From Bradyrhizobium sp. Ec3.3 (GTDB lineage Bacteria > Pseudomonadota > Alphaproteobacteria > Rhizobiales > Xanthobacteraceae): a stretch of 64,000 nucleotides of DNA. Under the pieces are notes generated by a model. That model saw nothing but the letters and a program-made list of their open reading frames with translations, had not been told where the DNA came from and did not search any database. The translations under genes and the position numbers were made by a program. Position 1 is the first letter of the stretch. Every line of letters begins with the position of its first letter. Shown one piece after another: positions 8,414-16,560 of this stretch. Location: NCBI RefSeq assembly GCF_000472925.1, contig NZ_AXAS01000046.1, forward strand, positions 158 through 64,157. Direction: 5' to 3'.

Positions 8414-8839
8414 ATGCCCCTGATCACCGTGTCCTATTCGACCTCCCGCCAGTCGCCCGCGCTCAAGGCCGACATCGCGAGCGCTGTGTCCGAGCTGACC
8501 GCCAAAATCCTGCACAAGGATCCCAAGGTCACCGCCATCATCGTGAAATCGGTCGACGCGAGTGACTGGTTCGCGGGCGGCAAATCGCTCGCCGAGCAGA
8601 AGCTCGCCAGCTACTGGATCGACATCCACGTCTCCGAGGGCACCAATACCAAGGACGAGAAGGCCGCCTATCTCGCCGCGATGTTCAAGCGCATGGGCGA
8701 AGTTCTCGGGCCCCTGCATCACGAGACGTACTTGCATGTCGACGAGGTGAGGGGCGATGCCTACGGCTTCGGCGGCCTCACCCAGGAGCGCCGCTACATC
8801 GCAGGCCAACTCGATGTCGCGCCGCAGAAGGCGGCGTGA
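8414..8839 (+). CDS. Tautomerase-superfamily protein
   Basis: 141 residues. It begins MPLITVSYST, so after methionine removal the N-terminal proline can act as the general base typical of the 4-oxalocrotonate tautomerase/MIF superfamily. The length fits the longer two-unit members, not the 62-residue 4-OT. AAGGAAAG precedes the start. The substrate is unknown. Expression is probably under the divergent LysR protein. Confidence 0.75.
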   Translation: MPLITVSYSTSRQSPALKADIASAVSELTAKILHKDPKVTAIIVKSVDASDWFAGGKSLAEQKLASYWIDIHVSEGTNTKDEKAAYLAAMFKRMGEVLGPLHHETYLHVDEVRGDAYGFGGLTQERRYIAGQLDVAPQKAA

Positions 8840-8845
8840 CGGTCA

Positions 8846-8873
8846 GGTCGCGGGCGAGCAATCACCCGCGACC
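8846..8873. terminator. Hairpin between convergent genes, possible shared terminator
   Basis: GGTCGCGGG (8846-8854) and CCCGCGACC (8865-8873) form a perfect 9-bp stem with a 10-base loop, seven bases after the tautomerase stop and before the convergent ATPase gene end. There is no T-run on either side, so termination is inferred from position and stem strength. Confidence 0.4.
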
Positions 8874-8894
8874 CGGACCTGGTGCAGGGGATCG

Positions 8895-9608
8895 TCAGCT
8901 CGCCGCCCGGAACCGAACTTCGCCGTTGTTCAGGAAGCATGTCGTGTCGAAGAGCTTCAAATCCAGCGGATTTGGCAGCCTGACATCCCTGAGGTCGGGG
9001 CAGGGTCTGGTCGACAGATCGTATGACCGATCAATCTGTGAGATGAAGATGATGATCAGTCCCTTGTCGCGTGCAAATGATCTCAGCGTGCGCACCTGAA
9101 TCGTCAGCTCGGGGTGTTCACGTTTCTGATCGAGCAGTTGCAAATAGTCGATCACCACCAAAGTCCCGCGGGGCGCGGCAGCCATCCGCTTCACAATGTA
9201 GTCGGCGCTGATGGCGTCAGAGCAATCGAGTTCGAACAAGCGATCGAATTGCGCAGGCTCCACGCCGATCGCCCGGAAACAGCCAAGGACATCCCGCTCG
9301 GTGTATTCGAGCGAGAAGAACGCCCCCCGACTGCCGGATTTCATGGCCTCAACGGCAAGTTCGAGGCTCAGCAGCGTCTTGCCATGGCCCGGTCGGGCTC
9401 CGACCAGCACCAGATCACCCGGCCGAAATCTGGCGAGCAGTTTGTTGGCCGGCGTCGCCGCGGCGGCTTTCGCCACGAGCAAGCTCCAGGCGCTGAAGCC
9501 TTCGCTCGCGGCGACGCGGTCAAGCGCCTCGTGGAGCGGAATGCCTTCTTCGCGGGATAAACTCTTCGCAGTACGCTTCAAACGATAGATGGGCGCAGAC
9601 AACTTCAT
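8895..9608 (-). CDS. Orphan DnaB-like helicase-core ATPase
   Basis: 237 residues. A helical N-terminal part (about 1-55) is followed by a RecA-type core. The P-loop is GARPGHGKT near residue 70. FSLEYTE follows, then a Walker B strand TLVVIDYLQLLDQ like that of DnaB helicases, and a late FISQIDRS segment. A true replicative DnaB is 450-500 residues with its own N-terminal collar domain; that is missing. GGGAGG sits eight bases before the ATG. It stands alone, convergent to the tautomerase gene. It could be a DNA-remodelling or KaiC-like ATPase; the role is unknown. Confidence 0.7.
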   Translation of the reverse strand: MKLSAPIYRLKRTAKSLSREEGIPLHEALDRVAASEGFSAWSLLVAKAAAATPANKLLARFRPGDLVLVGARPGHGKTLLSLELAVEAMKSGSRGAFFSLEYTERDVLGCFRAIGVEPAQFDRLFELDCSDAISADYIVKRMAAAPRGTLVVIDYLQLLDQKREHPELTIQVRTLRSFARDKGLIIIFISQIDRSYDLSTRPCPDLRDVRLPNPLDLKLFDTTCFLNNGEVRFRAAS

Positions 9609-9787
9609 CGATCAAACCTCCCATTGCGAGCATGATCGCAACCCCTCCTGATGCATGGTGCTCGAACAGTCGGCCCAATGATCTATTCGCCCGGCATGAT
9701 CTGTACTTTCCCGACGGAGGGGGGAGGCGTGGGCGACACCGGAATCAAGCATAACCGAGTCCCCGCCTGCGGAGAACTCGCGCGCAG

Positions 9788-10525
9788 CTACACCGTCGCT
9801 TGCATGAGCCGTGCCTTGACGGGGCCGAACAGCTCCTCAAACGCCTGCCGGAGTGCGACATCGACGTCGGCCATCGTCACGAGGTGGCCAAGGTCGATCA
9901 GAGAGGTGACGCCGTAGCGGGGATCGGTGACGCCGCAGGGCACGATCCCCAAAAAATGCGACAGGTCCGGCTCGACATTGATGGCGATGCCGTGGAACGA
10001 TACCCAGCGCTTCAGCCGCACGCCGATCGCGGCGATCTTGTCCTCATGGCCCGGCCCCTTGTCCGGCCGCTTCACCCAGACGCCGACCCGGTCCTCGCGT
10101 CGCTCGCCGCGGACGTTGAAGGCGTCGAGCGTGCGCAAGATCCATTCCTCCAGGCTCGCGACATAGGCCCGCACGTCGGGCCGGCGGCGCTTGAGGTCGA
10201 GCATCACATAGGCAACCCGTTGGCCGGGCCCGTGATAGGTCAGCTGCCCGCCGCGCCCCGAGGCAAAGGTCGGGAATCGGGCATCGAGCAGGTCGGAGGC
10301 CTTGGCGGAGGTGCCGGAGGTATAAAGCGGGGGATGCTCGAGGAGCCAGACCAGCTCCGGCGCTTCGCCCGCGGCAATCGCGGCCACCCGTGCCTCCATG
10401 GCGGCCACGGCCTCGGGATAGGGGACCGGGGCATCTGCGATCCGCCACTCAACGGGCTCCCCGCCGGGGGCGGAAAACGGCGTCAAATCGAGGTCTTGGC
10501 GCTGATTTTCGGGGCTATTAACCAT
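9788..10525 (-). CDS. lipB: Octanoyltransferase (lipoyl(octanoyl) transferase)
   Basis: 245 residues. It moves octanoyl groups from acyl carrier protein to lipoyl domains, the first step of lipoate assembly. The family motif GRGGQLTYHGPGQRV (residues 90-104), Lys163 and the acyl-accepting Cys197 in GIVPCGVTDPRYGV are all present. The length is slightly above the E. coli enzyme because of an N-terminal extension. The start codon lies very close to the divergent FliN-like gene; no strong ribosome site is visible, so the exact start is less sure than the identity. Confidence 0.95.
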   Translation of the reverse strand: MVNSPENQRQDLDLTPFSAPGGEPVEWRIADAPVPYPEAVAAMEARVAAIAAGEAPELVWLLEHPPLYTSGTSAKASDLLDARFPTFASGRGGQLTYHGPGQRVAYVMLDLKRRRPDVRAYVASLEEWILRTLDAFNVRGERREDRVGVWVKRPDKGPGHEDKIAAIGVRLKRWVSFHGIAINVEPDLSHFLGIVPCGVTDPRYGVTSLIDLGHLVTMADVDVALRQAFEELFGPVKARLMQATV

Positions 10526-10593
10526 TGGCTAACCATAACGTGGTGATCATCACAGGCGCAAATGCAAGAGTCTCCAGTTGCGGCGGTGCTGAC

Positions 10594-10836
10594 GTGCCCA
10601 CTCTCGACAAAGTAACCGTGGATCTCATGGTCGTCCTCGGGACGACCACCATGCCGATCCATCAGGTATTACGTCTTTCCCGTGGCGCCATCATCGAACT
10701 AGACGCAACCGAGGCCGACGAGGTCAAGGTTTTGGCCAATAACCTGCCCGTCGCCTCCGGCGTCGTGCTGGTCGACCGCAACCGGATCGCGGTCGAGGTC
10801 AAGCAGATGCTGCCGCGCTCGCCCGGGACCCGGTAA
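10594..10836 (+). CDS. FliN-like flagellar motor switch (SpoA-domain) protein
   Basis: 80 residues from the GTG at 10594, beginning MPTLDKVTVDLMVVLGTTTM. The whole protein is the C-terminal FliM/FliN SpoA domain: MPIHQVLRLSRGAIIELD followed by ILANNLPVA-like and VLVDRNRIAVEVKQML segments. FliN sits at the bottom of the flagellar C-ring. A TTG start at 10525 would add 23 residues unlike the family, so the GTG is preferred. It is not in a flagellar operon here, so it may be a second copy or a switch-like adaptor. Confidence 0.8.
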   Translation: MPTLDKVTVDLMVVLGTTTMPIHQVLRLSRGAIIELDATEADEVKVLANNLPVASGVVLVDRNRIAVEVKQMLPRSPGTR

Positions 10837-10971
10837 CGGCGGGAGCGGGGGCGAAACTTTCCTCAGAAGCTTGTGGAATTTGCGGCCTCAGCAGGCTTGT
10901 CCCCCCCTGATGGATTTGTTAGATCGGCGCCGGTTGATCCGGCCGGCGCAAGCCCAAGCCGGCTTCTTAAA

Positions 10972-11056
10972 GCGCTCGTGGCGGAACTGGTAGACGCGCT
11001 GCCTTGAGGTGGCAGTGGGTAACACCGTGGGGGTTCGAGTCCCTCCGAGCGCACCA
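10972..11056 (+). tRNA. tRNA-Leu (anticodon GAG)
   Basis: 85 bases including an encoded CCA. Acceptor arms GCGCTCG (10972-10978) and CGAGCGC (11046-11052) pair perfectly. The D-arm carries GGCGGAACTGGTAGACGC. The anticodon stem CTGCC/GGCAG holds the loop TTGAGGT, giving GAG, which reads CUC and CUU leucine codons. A long variable arm and the T-loop TTCGAGT complete a class II tRNA. Confidence 0.97.
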
Positions 11057-11073
11057 CCCCCGCTTTTGGCGTT

Positions 11074-11092
11074 GAAATCTCGCGATTTTTTC
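11074..11092 (+). terminator. Weak hairpin plus T-run after tRNA-Leu
   Basis: AAATC (11075-11079) can pair with GATTT (11084-11088) around a four-base loop, and the T-run continues to about 11091. It lies 18 bases after the tRNA. The stem is short and AT-rich, so this is a tentative call. Confidence 0.35.
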
Positions 11093-11213
11093 CGCTTGGT
11101 ACGCTCAAAAGTTACTGTGCTCGTTTTCTGGCATCAGCAAATCGGCGATGTCTGCGTCTGATCGTAGGCGATCAGTTCGTCCATGCCGTCGAATCCAAGC
11201 CGCTCGCAGGAAT

Positions 11214-12161
11214 TCAGAGGACTGGGCTGGGCAGCGGGTGCCCGGCGAAATGCGCGGCGAGATTGTCTCGCATCAACTGGCCCATGGCCTTGCGGGTCTC
11301 GACCGTCCCGGAGGCGTGATGAGGTTGCAGGAGGATGTTGGGTAGGCTGAGGAACTTGGGATTCAGGTTCGGTTCACCGTCGAAGACATCGAGCGCTGCC
11401 GCCCCAAGCTTGCCATTGGCAAGCGCCTCGATGAGCGCCTCCTCGTCGATATTGGAGGCACGCGAGACGTTGACAAGGAGCCCGTCAGGCCCGAGCGCCT
11501 CGAGAACCGAACGCCCGACGATGTGCCGCGTTGTGGCGGAGGCAGCGAGCGTGACGAACAGGACGTCTGAACGCTCGGCGAGCGCGACCGGATCGGGAAC
11601 GAAGGTCCAATCCTTGCCGTAAGGCTTCGGCTCGATGTCGCTATAGGCGACATCCATGTCGAAGCCGGTCAGCCGACGTGCCACTTCAAATCCGATGCGC
11701 CCGAGTCCGAGCACACCAGCGCGCTTGCCCCAGGCCCGTGTCCTCAGGGGATAGAGTCCCTTGGCGGCCCAGGAACCATCGCGCACCCAGCGTTCGGCGC
11801 CGTTCACGCCTCGCCATTGCGCGAGCATCATTGCAATCGCGAGATCAGCCACATCCTTCCTCAGCACGTCGGGGGTGTTGGTCACGCGGATCCCGCGCGC
11901 CCGGCAGCTATCAAGATGCACCGCATCGAAGCCCACACCGTAGACTGAGACGATCTCGAGCTTTGGGCAGGCCGCGATGAGCTCGGCGCTCGCGCCGAGC
12001 TCGCCGCGCGTGGCGATGGCTCGCGTGCGCGCTCCAACCTCGGCGAGGAGGGCAGGCTTGTTACTGGTCTCGAAATAGCGGTGCATGACGTAAGCGGCGT
12101 CGAGAGGGACCTGATCCCACTCCGGATATGGGCCGATCTGCAGGACTTCAGGCTTCGACAT
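11214..12161 (-). CDS. NAD(P)-dependent D-2-hydroxyacid dehydrogenase
   Basis: 315 residues. The coenzyme-binding glycine motif is GVLGLGRIGFEVARRL (about residue 145). The catalytic Arg lies in NVSRASNIDE, the Glu in DVFDGEPNLNP and the His in LQPHHASGTVE. This is the glyoxylate/hydroxypyruvate or 2-ketogluconate reductase branch. The ATG at 12161 is chosen, with GAGAGGAG ten bases before; an ATG eight codons upstream has no ribosome site. It is divergent from the SDR gene across a LacI-type palindrome, so it belongs to the sugar-acid regulon. Confidence 0.88.
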   Translation of the reverse strand: MSKPEVLQIGPYPEWDQVPLDAAYVMHRYFETSNKPALLAEVGARTRAIATRGELGASAELIAACPKLEIVSVYGVGFDAVHLDSCRARGIRVTNTPDVLRKDVADLAIAMMLAQWRGVNGAERWVRDGSWAAKGLYPLRTRAWGKRAGVLGLGRIGFEVARRLTGFDMDVAYSDIEPKPYGKDWTFVPDPVALAERSDVLFVTLAASATTRHIVGRSVLEALGPDGLLVNVSRASNIDEEALIEALANGKLGAAALDVFDGEPNLNPKFLSLPNILLQPHHASGTVETRKAMGQLMRDNLAAHFAGHPLPSPVL

Positions 12162-12197
12162 GGGGTGAGCGCTCCTCTCGGTCATGGTCTTGACGAA

Positions 12198-12213
12198 ATG
12201 TTATCGATAACAT
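12198..12213. promoter_or_regulatory. LacI-type operator, site 1
   Basis: A perfect 16-base palindrome ATGTTATCGATAACAT with the central CG typical of LacI/GntR-subfamily operators. It lies in the divergent region, 37 bases from the 2-hydroxyacid dehydrogenase start and 50 bases from the SDR start, so one repressor could block both promoters. The same 14-base core recurs at 19257 and a close variant at 20454. Confidence 0.8.
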
Positions 12214-12262
12214 AGTCAGGCGCAGGGGTAATTGTCGAGATGCAACAAGAAGGGGAGATGGA

Positions 12263-13018
12263 ATGGCGCTCAGCTTGTTCGATCTGACAGGGCGCCGCGC
12301 CCTCGTGACCGGGTCTTCTCAAGGCATTGGCCTCGCGCTTGTGCGCGGCCTCTCCGAGGCCGGTGCGGAGGTCGTGCTCAATGGCCGCGACGAGACCAAA
12401 CTCGCGGCCGCGGCCAGTACCGTTGTGGGATCGCGAACACTCGCCTTCGATGTGGCCGACCATGCCGCGGCACGTACCGCCATCGACCGCTTCGAATCCG
12501 AAATCGGACCTATCGACATTCTCGTCAACAACGCGGGTATGCAGCACCGCGCGCCGCTCGAGGATTTCCCCGCGGATGCGTTTCAGCGCCTCCTGCAAAC
12601 CAACATCGCCTCGGTCTTCAATGTCGGCCAAGCCTGTGCGCGCCACATGATTGGGCGGCGCGCCGGCAAGATCATCAATATCGCCTCGGTGCAGACGGCG
12701 CTCGCGCGCCCGTCCATTGCTCCCTATACGGCGACAAAGGGAGCAGTCGGAAACCTGACCAAGGGCATGGCGACGGACTGGGCGAAACACGGGCTGCAGG
12801 TCAACGCGATCGCGCCCGGCTATTTCGATACGCCGCTAAATGCCGCACTCGTCTCGGATCCTGCTTTTTCGGCCTGGCTCGAAAAGCGTACGCCGGCGGG
12901 CCGCTGGGGCAAAGTGGAGGAACTGATCGGCGCCTGTATTTTCCTTGCCTCAGCCGCTTCTTCCTTCGTCAACGGGCACGTGCTCTATGTCGACGGCGGC
13001 ATCACGGCCTCGCTCTGA
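12263..13018 (+). CDS. SDR-family oxidoreductase, gluconate 5-dehydrogenase-like
   Basis: 251 residues. The classical SDR coenzyme motif GSSQGIG is at residues 17-23, NNAG near 90, and the catalytic Ser/Tyr/Lys lie in INIASVQTALARPSIAPYTATKG. The start MALSLFDLTGRRALVTGSSQGIG region is like IdnO/Gno enzymes, which interconvert gluconate and 5-ketogluconate. GGGGAG precedes the ATG. The next gene follows at 45 bases. Substrate assignment rests on family likeness plus the sugar-acid context. Confidence 0.8.
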   Translation: MALSLFDLTGRRALVTGSSQGIGLALVRGLSEAGAEVVLNGRDETKLAAAASTVVGSRTLAFDVADHAAARTAIDRFESEIGPIDILVNNAGMQHRAPLEDFPADAFQRLLQTNIASVFNVGQACARHMIGRRAGKIINIASVQTALARPSIAPYTATKGAVGNLTKGMATDWAKHGLQVNAIAPGYFDTPLNAALVSDPAFSAWLEKRTPAGRWGKVEELIGACIFLASAASSFVNGHVLYVDGGITASL

Positions 13019-13063
13019 GGCGGTTGCCTAACCCATCCAACGGACCACCGCGGAGATGTTGAA

Positions 13064-13945
13064 ATGTCCCGTTCAGTCGCATTGATCGGCGCCGGCGCCA
13101 TGGGCGGCGCGATTGGAACTCGACTTGCTGAACGCGACACCCGCCTCCTGGTGTTCGACCTCGATCCCAAAAAGGTCGCTGCCCTCGTCGAAAAAGGGGC
13201 GACAGCGGTCAGCTCCGCTGCGAAAGCAGCGGCCGAGGCCGATGCAGTGATCCTCAGCCTCAACTCGCCAAAGATCGTGCGAGCCGCTGTCTTCGGACCG
13301 GCGGGCGTGGCTGAGGGAGCGCGGAAAGGCACGCTCGTCATCGACATGTCCTCGATCGATCCGGAAGCCACGCGCGCGCTGGCCGCAGACGCGGCCGCGG
13401 CCGGTCTGCGCTGGGTCGACAGTCCACTGTCGGGCGGTGCCCCGAAGGCGCTGATCGGTCAGTTGACGTGCATGGCCGGTGGCGAAGCCGCCGACGTCGC
13501 CGAAGCGCGGACGGTGTTGGCTGAAGTCGCCTCGAATTTCACGCATATGGGTCCGAGCGGCGCCGGCCAGACCACGAAACTGATCAACCAAGTGCTCTGC
13601 GGTCTCAATTTCCTCGCCGTCGCCGAGGCGACAGCGCTGGCGGAGGCCGCCGGTGTCGCGGCCGCGAAAATCCCCGAGGCGTTGCGCGGCGGGCGGGCCG
13701 ACAGTGCCATCCTGCAGGAATACATGCCGCGCTTCGCATCGCGCGATTATCGTCCGACGGGCCGCATCGACAATATGGTCAAGGATCTGAGCGGCGCGCA
13801 AGATCTTGCCAGACAGACGGGTATCGCCATGCCGATGACCGTTGTCTGCGCCGAGATACATCGCCTTCTGACGGCGGTGGGGCTCGGCGCGATGGATCAG
13901 GCCGCGCTCATGGAATTCTGGGCCCGGCGAACGCCGCCCGCGTGA
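13064..13945 (+). CDS. Beta-hydroxyacid dehydrogenase (3-hydroxyisobutyrate dehydrogenase/tartronate semialdehyde reductase family)
   Basis: 293 residues. N-terminal dinucleotide motif LIGAGAMGGAIGTRL, substrate-binding DSPLSGGAPKA near residue 123, and the catalytic lysine region GAGQTTKLINQVL near 168 are all in order. The family reduces or oxidises short beta-hydroxyacids. In a sugar-acid cluster a tartronate semialdehyde reductase or L-threonate-dehydrogenase-like role is plausible. It is the second gene of the rightward operon, with GGAG eight bases before the ATG. Confidence 0.85.
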   Translation: MSRSVALIGAGAMGGAIGTRLAERDTRLLVFDLDPKKVAALVEKGATAVSSAAKAAAEADAVILSLNSPKIVRAAVFGPAGVAEGARKGTLVIDMSSIDPEATRALAADAAAAGLRWVDSPLSGGAPKALIGQLTCMAGGEAADVAEARTVLAEVASNFTHMGPSGAGQTTKLINQVLCGLNFLAVAEATALAEAAGVAAAKIPEALRGGRADSAILQEYMPRFASRDYRPTGRIDNMVKDLSGAQDLARQTGIAMPMTVVCAEIHRLLTAVGLGAMDQAALMEFWARRTPPA

Positions 13946-13967
13946 CAAAGAACGCGGGCGGACGGCT

Positions 13968-14873
13968 TCATGCAAGCCCGTGGGCATTGACGAAGATCGC
14001 GTAGAGCGAGGTCTGCGCGGTGATATAGAGCCTGTTCCGCTTCGGCCCGCCGAAGGTCAGGTTGGAGACGATTTCAGGCACCGGAATACGTCCGATCAGC
14101 GTGCCATCCGGCGCGTAGACGGCAACTGCATCCGCCGTCGATGTCCAGATATTGCCGTTCCGGTCGAGGCGGAATCCATCGAAGAACCCGGCCGGGGAGG
14201 TCGCGAACATGCGGCCCTCACCGACTGCGGCACCGTCCGGCGCAACGTTATAGACGCGTATGACGGCCGGTGTGTCCGGCACATGGGTGGCACCCGTTTC
14301 GGCCACATAGAGCAGCCGCTCGTCAGGCGAGAAGGCGAGACCGTTTGGCCTCACCATGTTGGTCACGACAGCCGAAACTGCGCCGCTCGTCGGATCGAAG
14401 CGATAGACATTGCTCGCGCCGATCTCGCTTGGTCCGGCGTGCCCCTCATACTCGCTATCGATGCCGTAGGTCGGATCGGAGAACCAGACCGTTCCGTCCG
14501 ACTTGACCACGACATCGTTCGGGGAATTGAAGCGGCACCCTTCGAAGCGGTCGACAAGTCCCACCCATCGGCCGTCGGGCTCCAGCCGCGAGATGCGGCG
14601 GCCGCCGTGCTCGCAGGCGATCACACGCCCGAGGGCGTCACGGGCATGACCGTTGTGATAGCCGCAGGTGCTCTCGAACACCGAGACCGAGCCGTTGGTC
14701 TCGTCGAAGCGCAACACGCGGTCATTGGGAATGTCCGACCAAAGTAGCGACTTGGCGGCGGGCACATAGACCGGGCCCTCGGCCCAGCGACTGCCGGTCC
14801 AGAGCCTGTCGAGCTTGGCGTGTCCGATGATCAGCGCCTGGAAGCGTCGGTCGAGGATCTCGTAGGTGCTCAC
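13968..14873 (-). CDS. SMP-30/gluconolactonase/LRE-family lactonase
   Basis: 301 residues, GTG start. A six-bladed beta-propeller is indicated by repeated blades: WAEGPVYVPAAKSLLWSDIPN, NSPNDVVVKSDGTVWFSDPTYG, RPNGLAFSPDERLLYVAETG and DGFRLDRNGNIWTS. The metal-binding Glu (AEGP), Asn (SPND), Asn (RPNG) and Asp (DGFRLD) are all present. It would open sugar lactones to sugar acids, feeding the dehydrogenases of the cluster. It lies 3' of the ABC transporter genes in the same direction. Confidence 0.88.
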   Translation of the reverse strand: MSTYEILDRRFQALIIGHAKLDRLWTGSRWAEGPVYVPAAKSLLWSDIPNDRVLRFDETNGSVSVFESTCGYHNGHARDALGRVIACEHGGRRISRLEPDGRWVGLVDRFEGCRFNSPNDVVVKSDGTVWFSDPTYGIDSEYEGHAGPSEIGASNVYRFDPTSGAVSAVVTNMVRPNGLAFSPDERLLYVAETGATHVPDTPAVIRVYNVAPDGAAVGEGRMFATSPAGFFDGFRLDRNGNIWTSTADAVAVYAPDGTLIGRIPVPEIVSNLTFGGPKRNRLYITAQTSLYAIFVNAHGLA

Positions 14874-14912
14874 GGTATCAGTGTTTCCGAGATTGCAGCG
14901 CTGATAGCATGA

Positions 14913-15251
14913 TCAGTCGGTCGGCAGCGCAAAGTCGTTGGCCTTGAAGACCGTGTGGAAGATGGAGCCGTCGAACATTTCGGCCAGCCCCTTGGTCACC
15001 TCGCGGCTCTCGAGGCGAACCGGCGAGGCCAGCGCTTCGTCGATTGCCTCGCGCGAGGGATAGCGGATCGCCAACACCATCTCGTAGTGCTGGGCATCGC
15101 TGTCGCTCTCATCCTGGCGCAGCACGCGAACCTCCTCGGCGCCAGGAAAGCGTGTCCACAGCGGCACGAGCTTCTCGCGGACATAGGCGGTGAATTCGGC
15201 TTCGCGCCCGGGCTTTGCGCGGCCACTGAAAAAAGCACAACGGATATACAT
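14913..15251 (-). CDS. Small dimeric alpha/beta-barrel protein (EthD/ABM-like fold)
   Basis: 112 residues, beginning MYIRCAFFSGRAKPGREAEF. The pattern of a strand, a helix with FTAYVREKLVPLWTRFPG, then an EVRVL strand and an HYEMVLAIRYPSREAIDEAL helix, is that of ferredoxin-like dimeric barrels (EthD, ABM, DUF1330 relatives). The ATG at 15251 is preferred to a TTG 12 codons upstream that overlaps the terminator. It sits between the transporter and lactonase genes and may act on the same substrate; no catalytic residue can be assigned. Confidence 0.6.
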   Translation of the reverse strand: MYIRCAFFSGRAKPGREAEFTAYVREKLVPLWTRFPGAEEVRVLRQDESDSDAQHYEMVLAIRYPSREAIDEALASPVRLESREVTKGLAEMFDGSIFHTVFKANDFALPTD

Positions 15252-15285
15252 CGGCACTTGCTCGTCTGTCTGGTGGAGGTGAAGC

Positions 15286-15319
15286 AAAAATCGGCGGTCA
15301 GCTTGTGACCGACCGCCGA
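15286..15319 (-). terminator. Rho-independent terminator after the sugar-binding protein gene
   Basis: Read on the minus strand, TCGGCGGTC and GACCGCCGA form a perfect 9-bp stem (15311-15319 with 15291-15299) around an 11-base loop, followed at once by TTTTT. It starts 42 bases after the stop of the sugar-binding protein gene. It should separate, or at least reduce, transcription into the two downstream genes. Confidence 0.85.
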
Positions 15320-15360
15320 GTGAGCACGGTCACGGTTGCTCGGGGATAGGGAAGGAACGC

Positions 15361-16461
15361 CTACTCGAAGCCCCAGGCCTTCTTGTAGGCGTTACGGTAG
15401 CCATTGCCCGGGTCGAACGTATTGGTTGGGCCGCCGTCGAATTCGACGTTGGTCTTGGTCACCACATGCAGCGGCGAGACATATCCCGACCATTTCTCTC
15501 CAGCCATGGCGCGGTTCAATTCGTCGACGAGCTGCCATCCTTGCAGGTTCAGGGGCTCGGCCACGGTGACGGCCTGGTAAGCGCCGGAACGGATGCGCTG
15601 ATAGGCGCTTTCGGAGCCATCGCCTGCGGCCACGTTGACCGGCGCGCCGGTGCCTTTGATGCCGGCCGCAGCGAGGGAGGGGGCCATGAAGTCGTAGTAG
15701 AGGTCGTTGATCGCAAGCGAATGCGTCCAGGCGGCACCATGCTTTTGCAGGAGCGAGGTGGTCAGCTGCGGCATGCGCGTCGAGGTCTCGGCGATTGGCG
15801 TATCGACCCATTCGAGAACCTTGCCGCCGAGCGCTTCGATGACTTCCTTCATCTTCTTGGCCTTGGCAATTGCGATCTCGTAGGTCGAGTCGGTGAAGAT
15901 GATCACACCCGGCTTGCCGTTGGCGTCGACGAAGCTCCAGTTGGCCGCGGCAGTGGAGACGGCCATCGGATCGGTCGTCACATTGGCGAAGACACCGGCT
16001 TCGGGTACTGGGCCGATGACGGGAGCGGCGTGCCAGGAGACCATCGGGATCTTGGCGGCCTTGGCTGCCTCCATGCCCGGCTTCTGCTCGATCGCGTCGA
16101 AGCCGCAGATGACGAGGCCATCGGGCTTCAGCGTCATGGCCTGGCCGAAGGCGGCGGTGCGGCCGGAGACCGATCCGGCACCGTCGAGCGTGCGCACGGT
16201 CCAACCGGCTGCCTTGGCAGCTTCTTCGATGCCCTTGGTGACACCGAGAACGCCGCCGTTCTTCATGTCCGAGGCAAGCACAACGATGGTCTTGCTCTTG
16301 GCAATCTTCGGACCGGAGGTCGGGCCGTCCCACTTGTCAACTTTGGACGCATACTTGTCGACGAAGGTTTTCGCGTCCGCGAGCGGGTCGGCGTGGACGG
16401 AAGCAAGACCGAATGCTAGCCCGGCGACGACAGCGCCGGTTCGGAGGATCGAATGCAACAT
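15361..16461 (-). CDS. Sugar ABC transporter substrate-binding protein (ribose type)
   Basis: 366 residues with a Sec signal peptide (MLHSILRTGAVVAGLAFGLASVHA, quoted in part, cleavage near residue 24). The body is a periplasmic binding protein of the RbsB-like class: SKTIVVLASDMKNGGVLGVT near residue 53 and ICGFDAIEQKPGMEAAKAAK further on. It delivers substrate to the permease and ATPase encoded just upstream. AAGGAG lies eight bases before the ATG. The ligand is probably a sugar acid or lactone, judged from neighbours. Confidence 0.88.
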   Translation of the reverse strand: MLHSILRTGAVVAGLAFGLASVHADPLADAKTFVDKYASKVDKWDGPTSGPKIAKSKTIVVLASDMKNGGVLGVTKGIEEAAKAAGWTVRTLDGAGSVSGRTAAFGQAMTLKPDGLVICGFDAIEQKPGMEAAKAAKIPMVSWHAAPVIGPVPEAGVFANVTTDPMAVSTAAANWSFVDANGKPGVIIFTDSTYEIAIAKAKKMKEVIEALGGKVLEWVDTPIAETSTRMPQLTTSLLQKHGAAWTHSLAINDLYYDFMAPSLAAAGIKGTGAPVNVAAGDGSESAYQRIRSGAYQAVTVAEPLNLQGWQLVDELNRAMAGEKWSGYVSPLHVVTKTNVEFDGGPTNTFDPGNGYRNAYKKAWGFE

Positions 16462-16560
16462 AGAGCGTTCTCCTTGGTGTGATTGTCGTTCCGGTTTCTC
16501 GCCGGACGTTTCGTTGTTGTCGGCTTGTCGCCGATCACGAAATCCATGGCTGGTCGTGCC

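Noticed and set aside
10863..11108. 81-codon open frame on the minus strand across tRNA-Leu
   Set aside because: It is the antisense of the tRNA gene, a well known false gene; no ribosome site and no protein-like composition.
15466..16419. 317-codon plus-strand open frame opposite the sugar-binding protein
   Set aside because: The minus strand encodes a complete binding protein with signal peptide.
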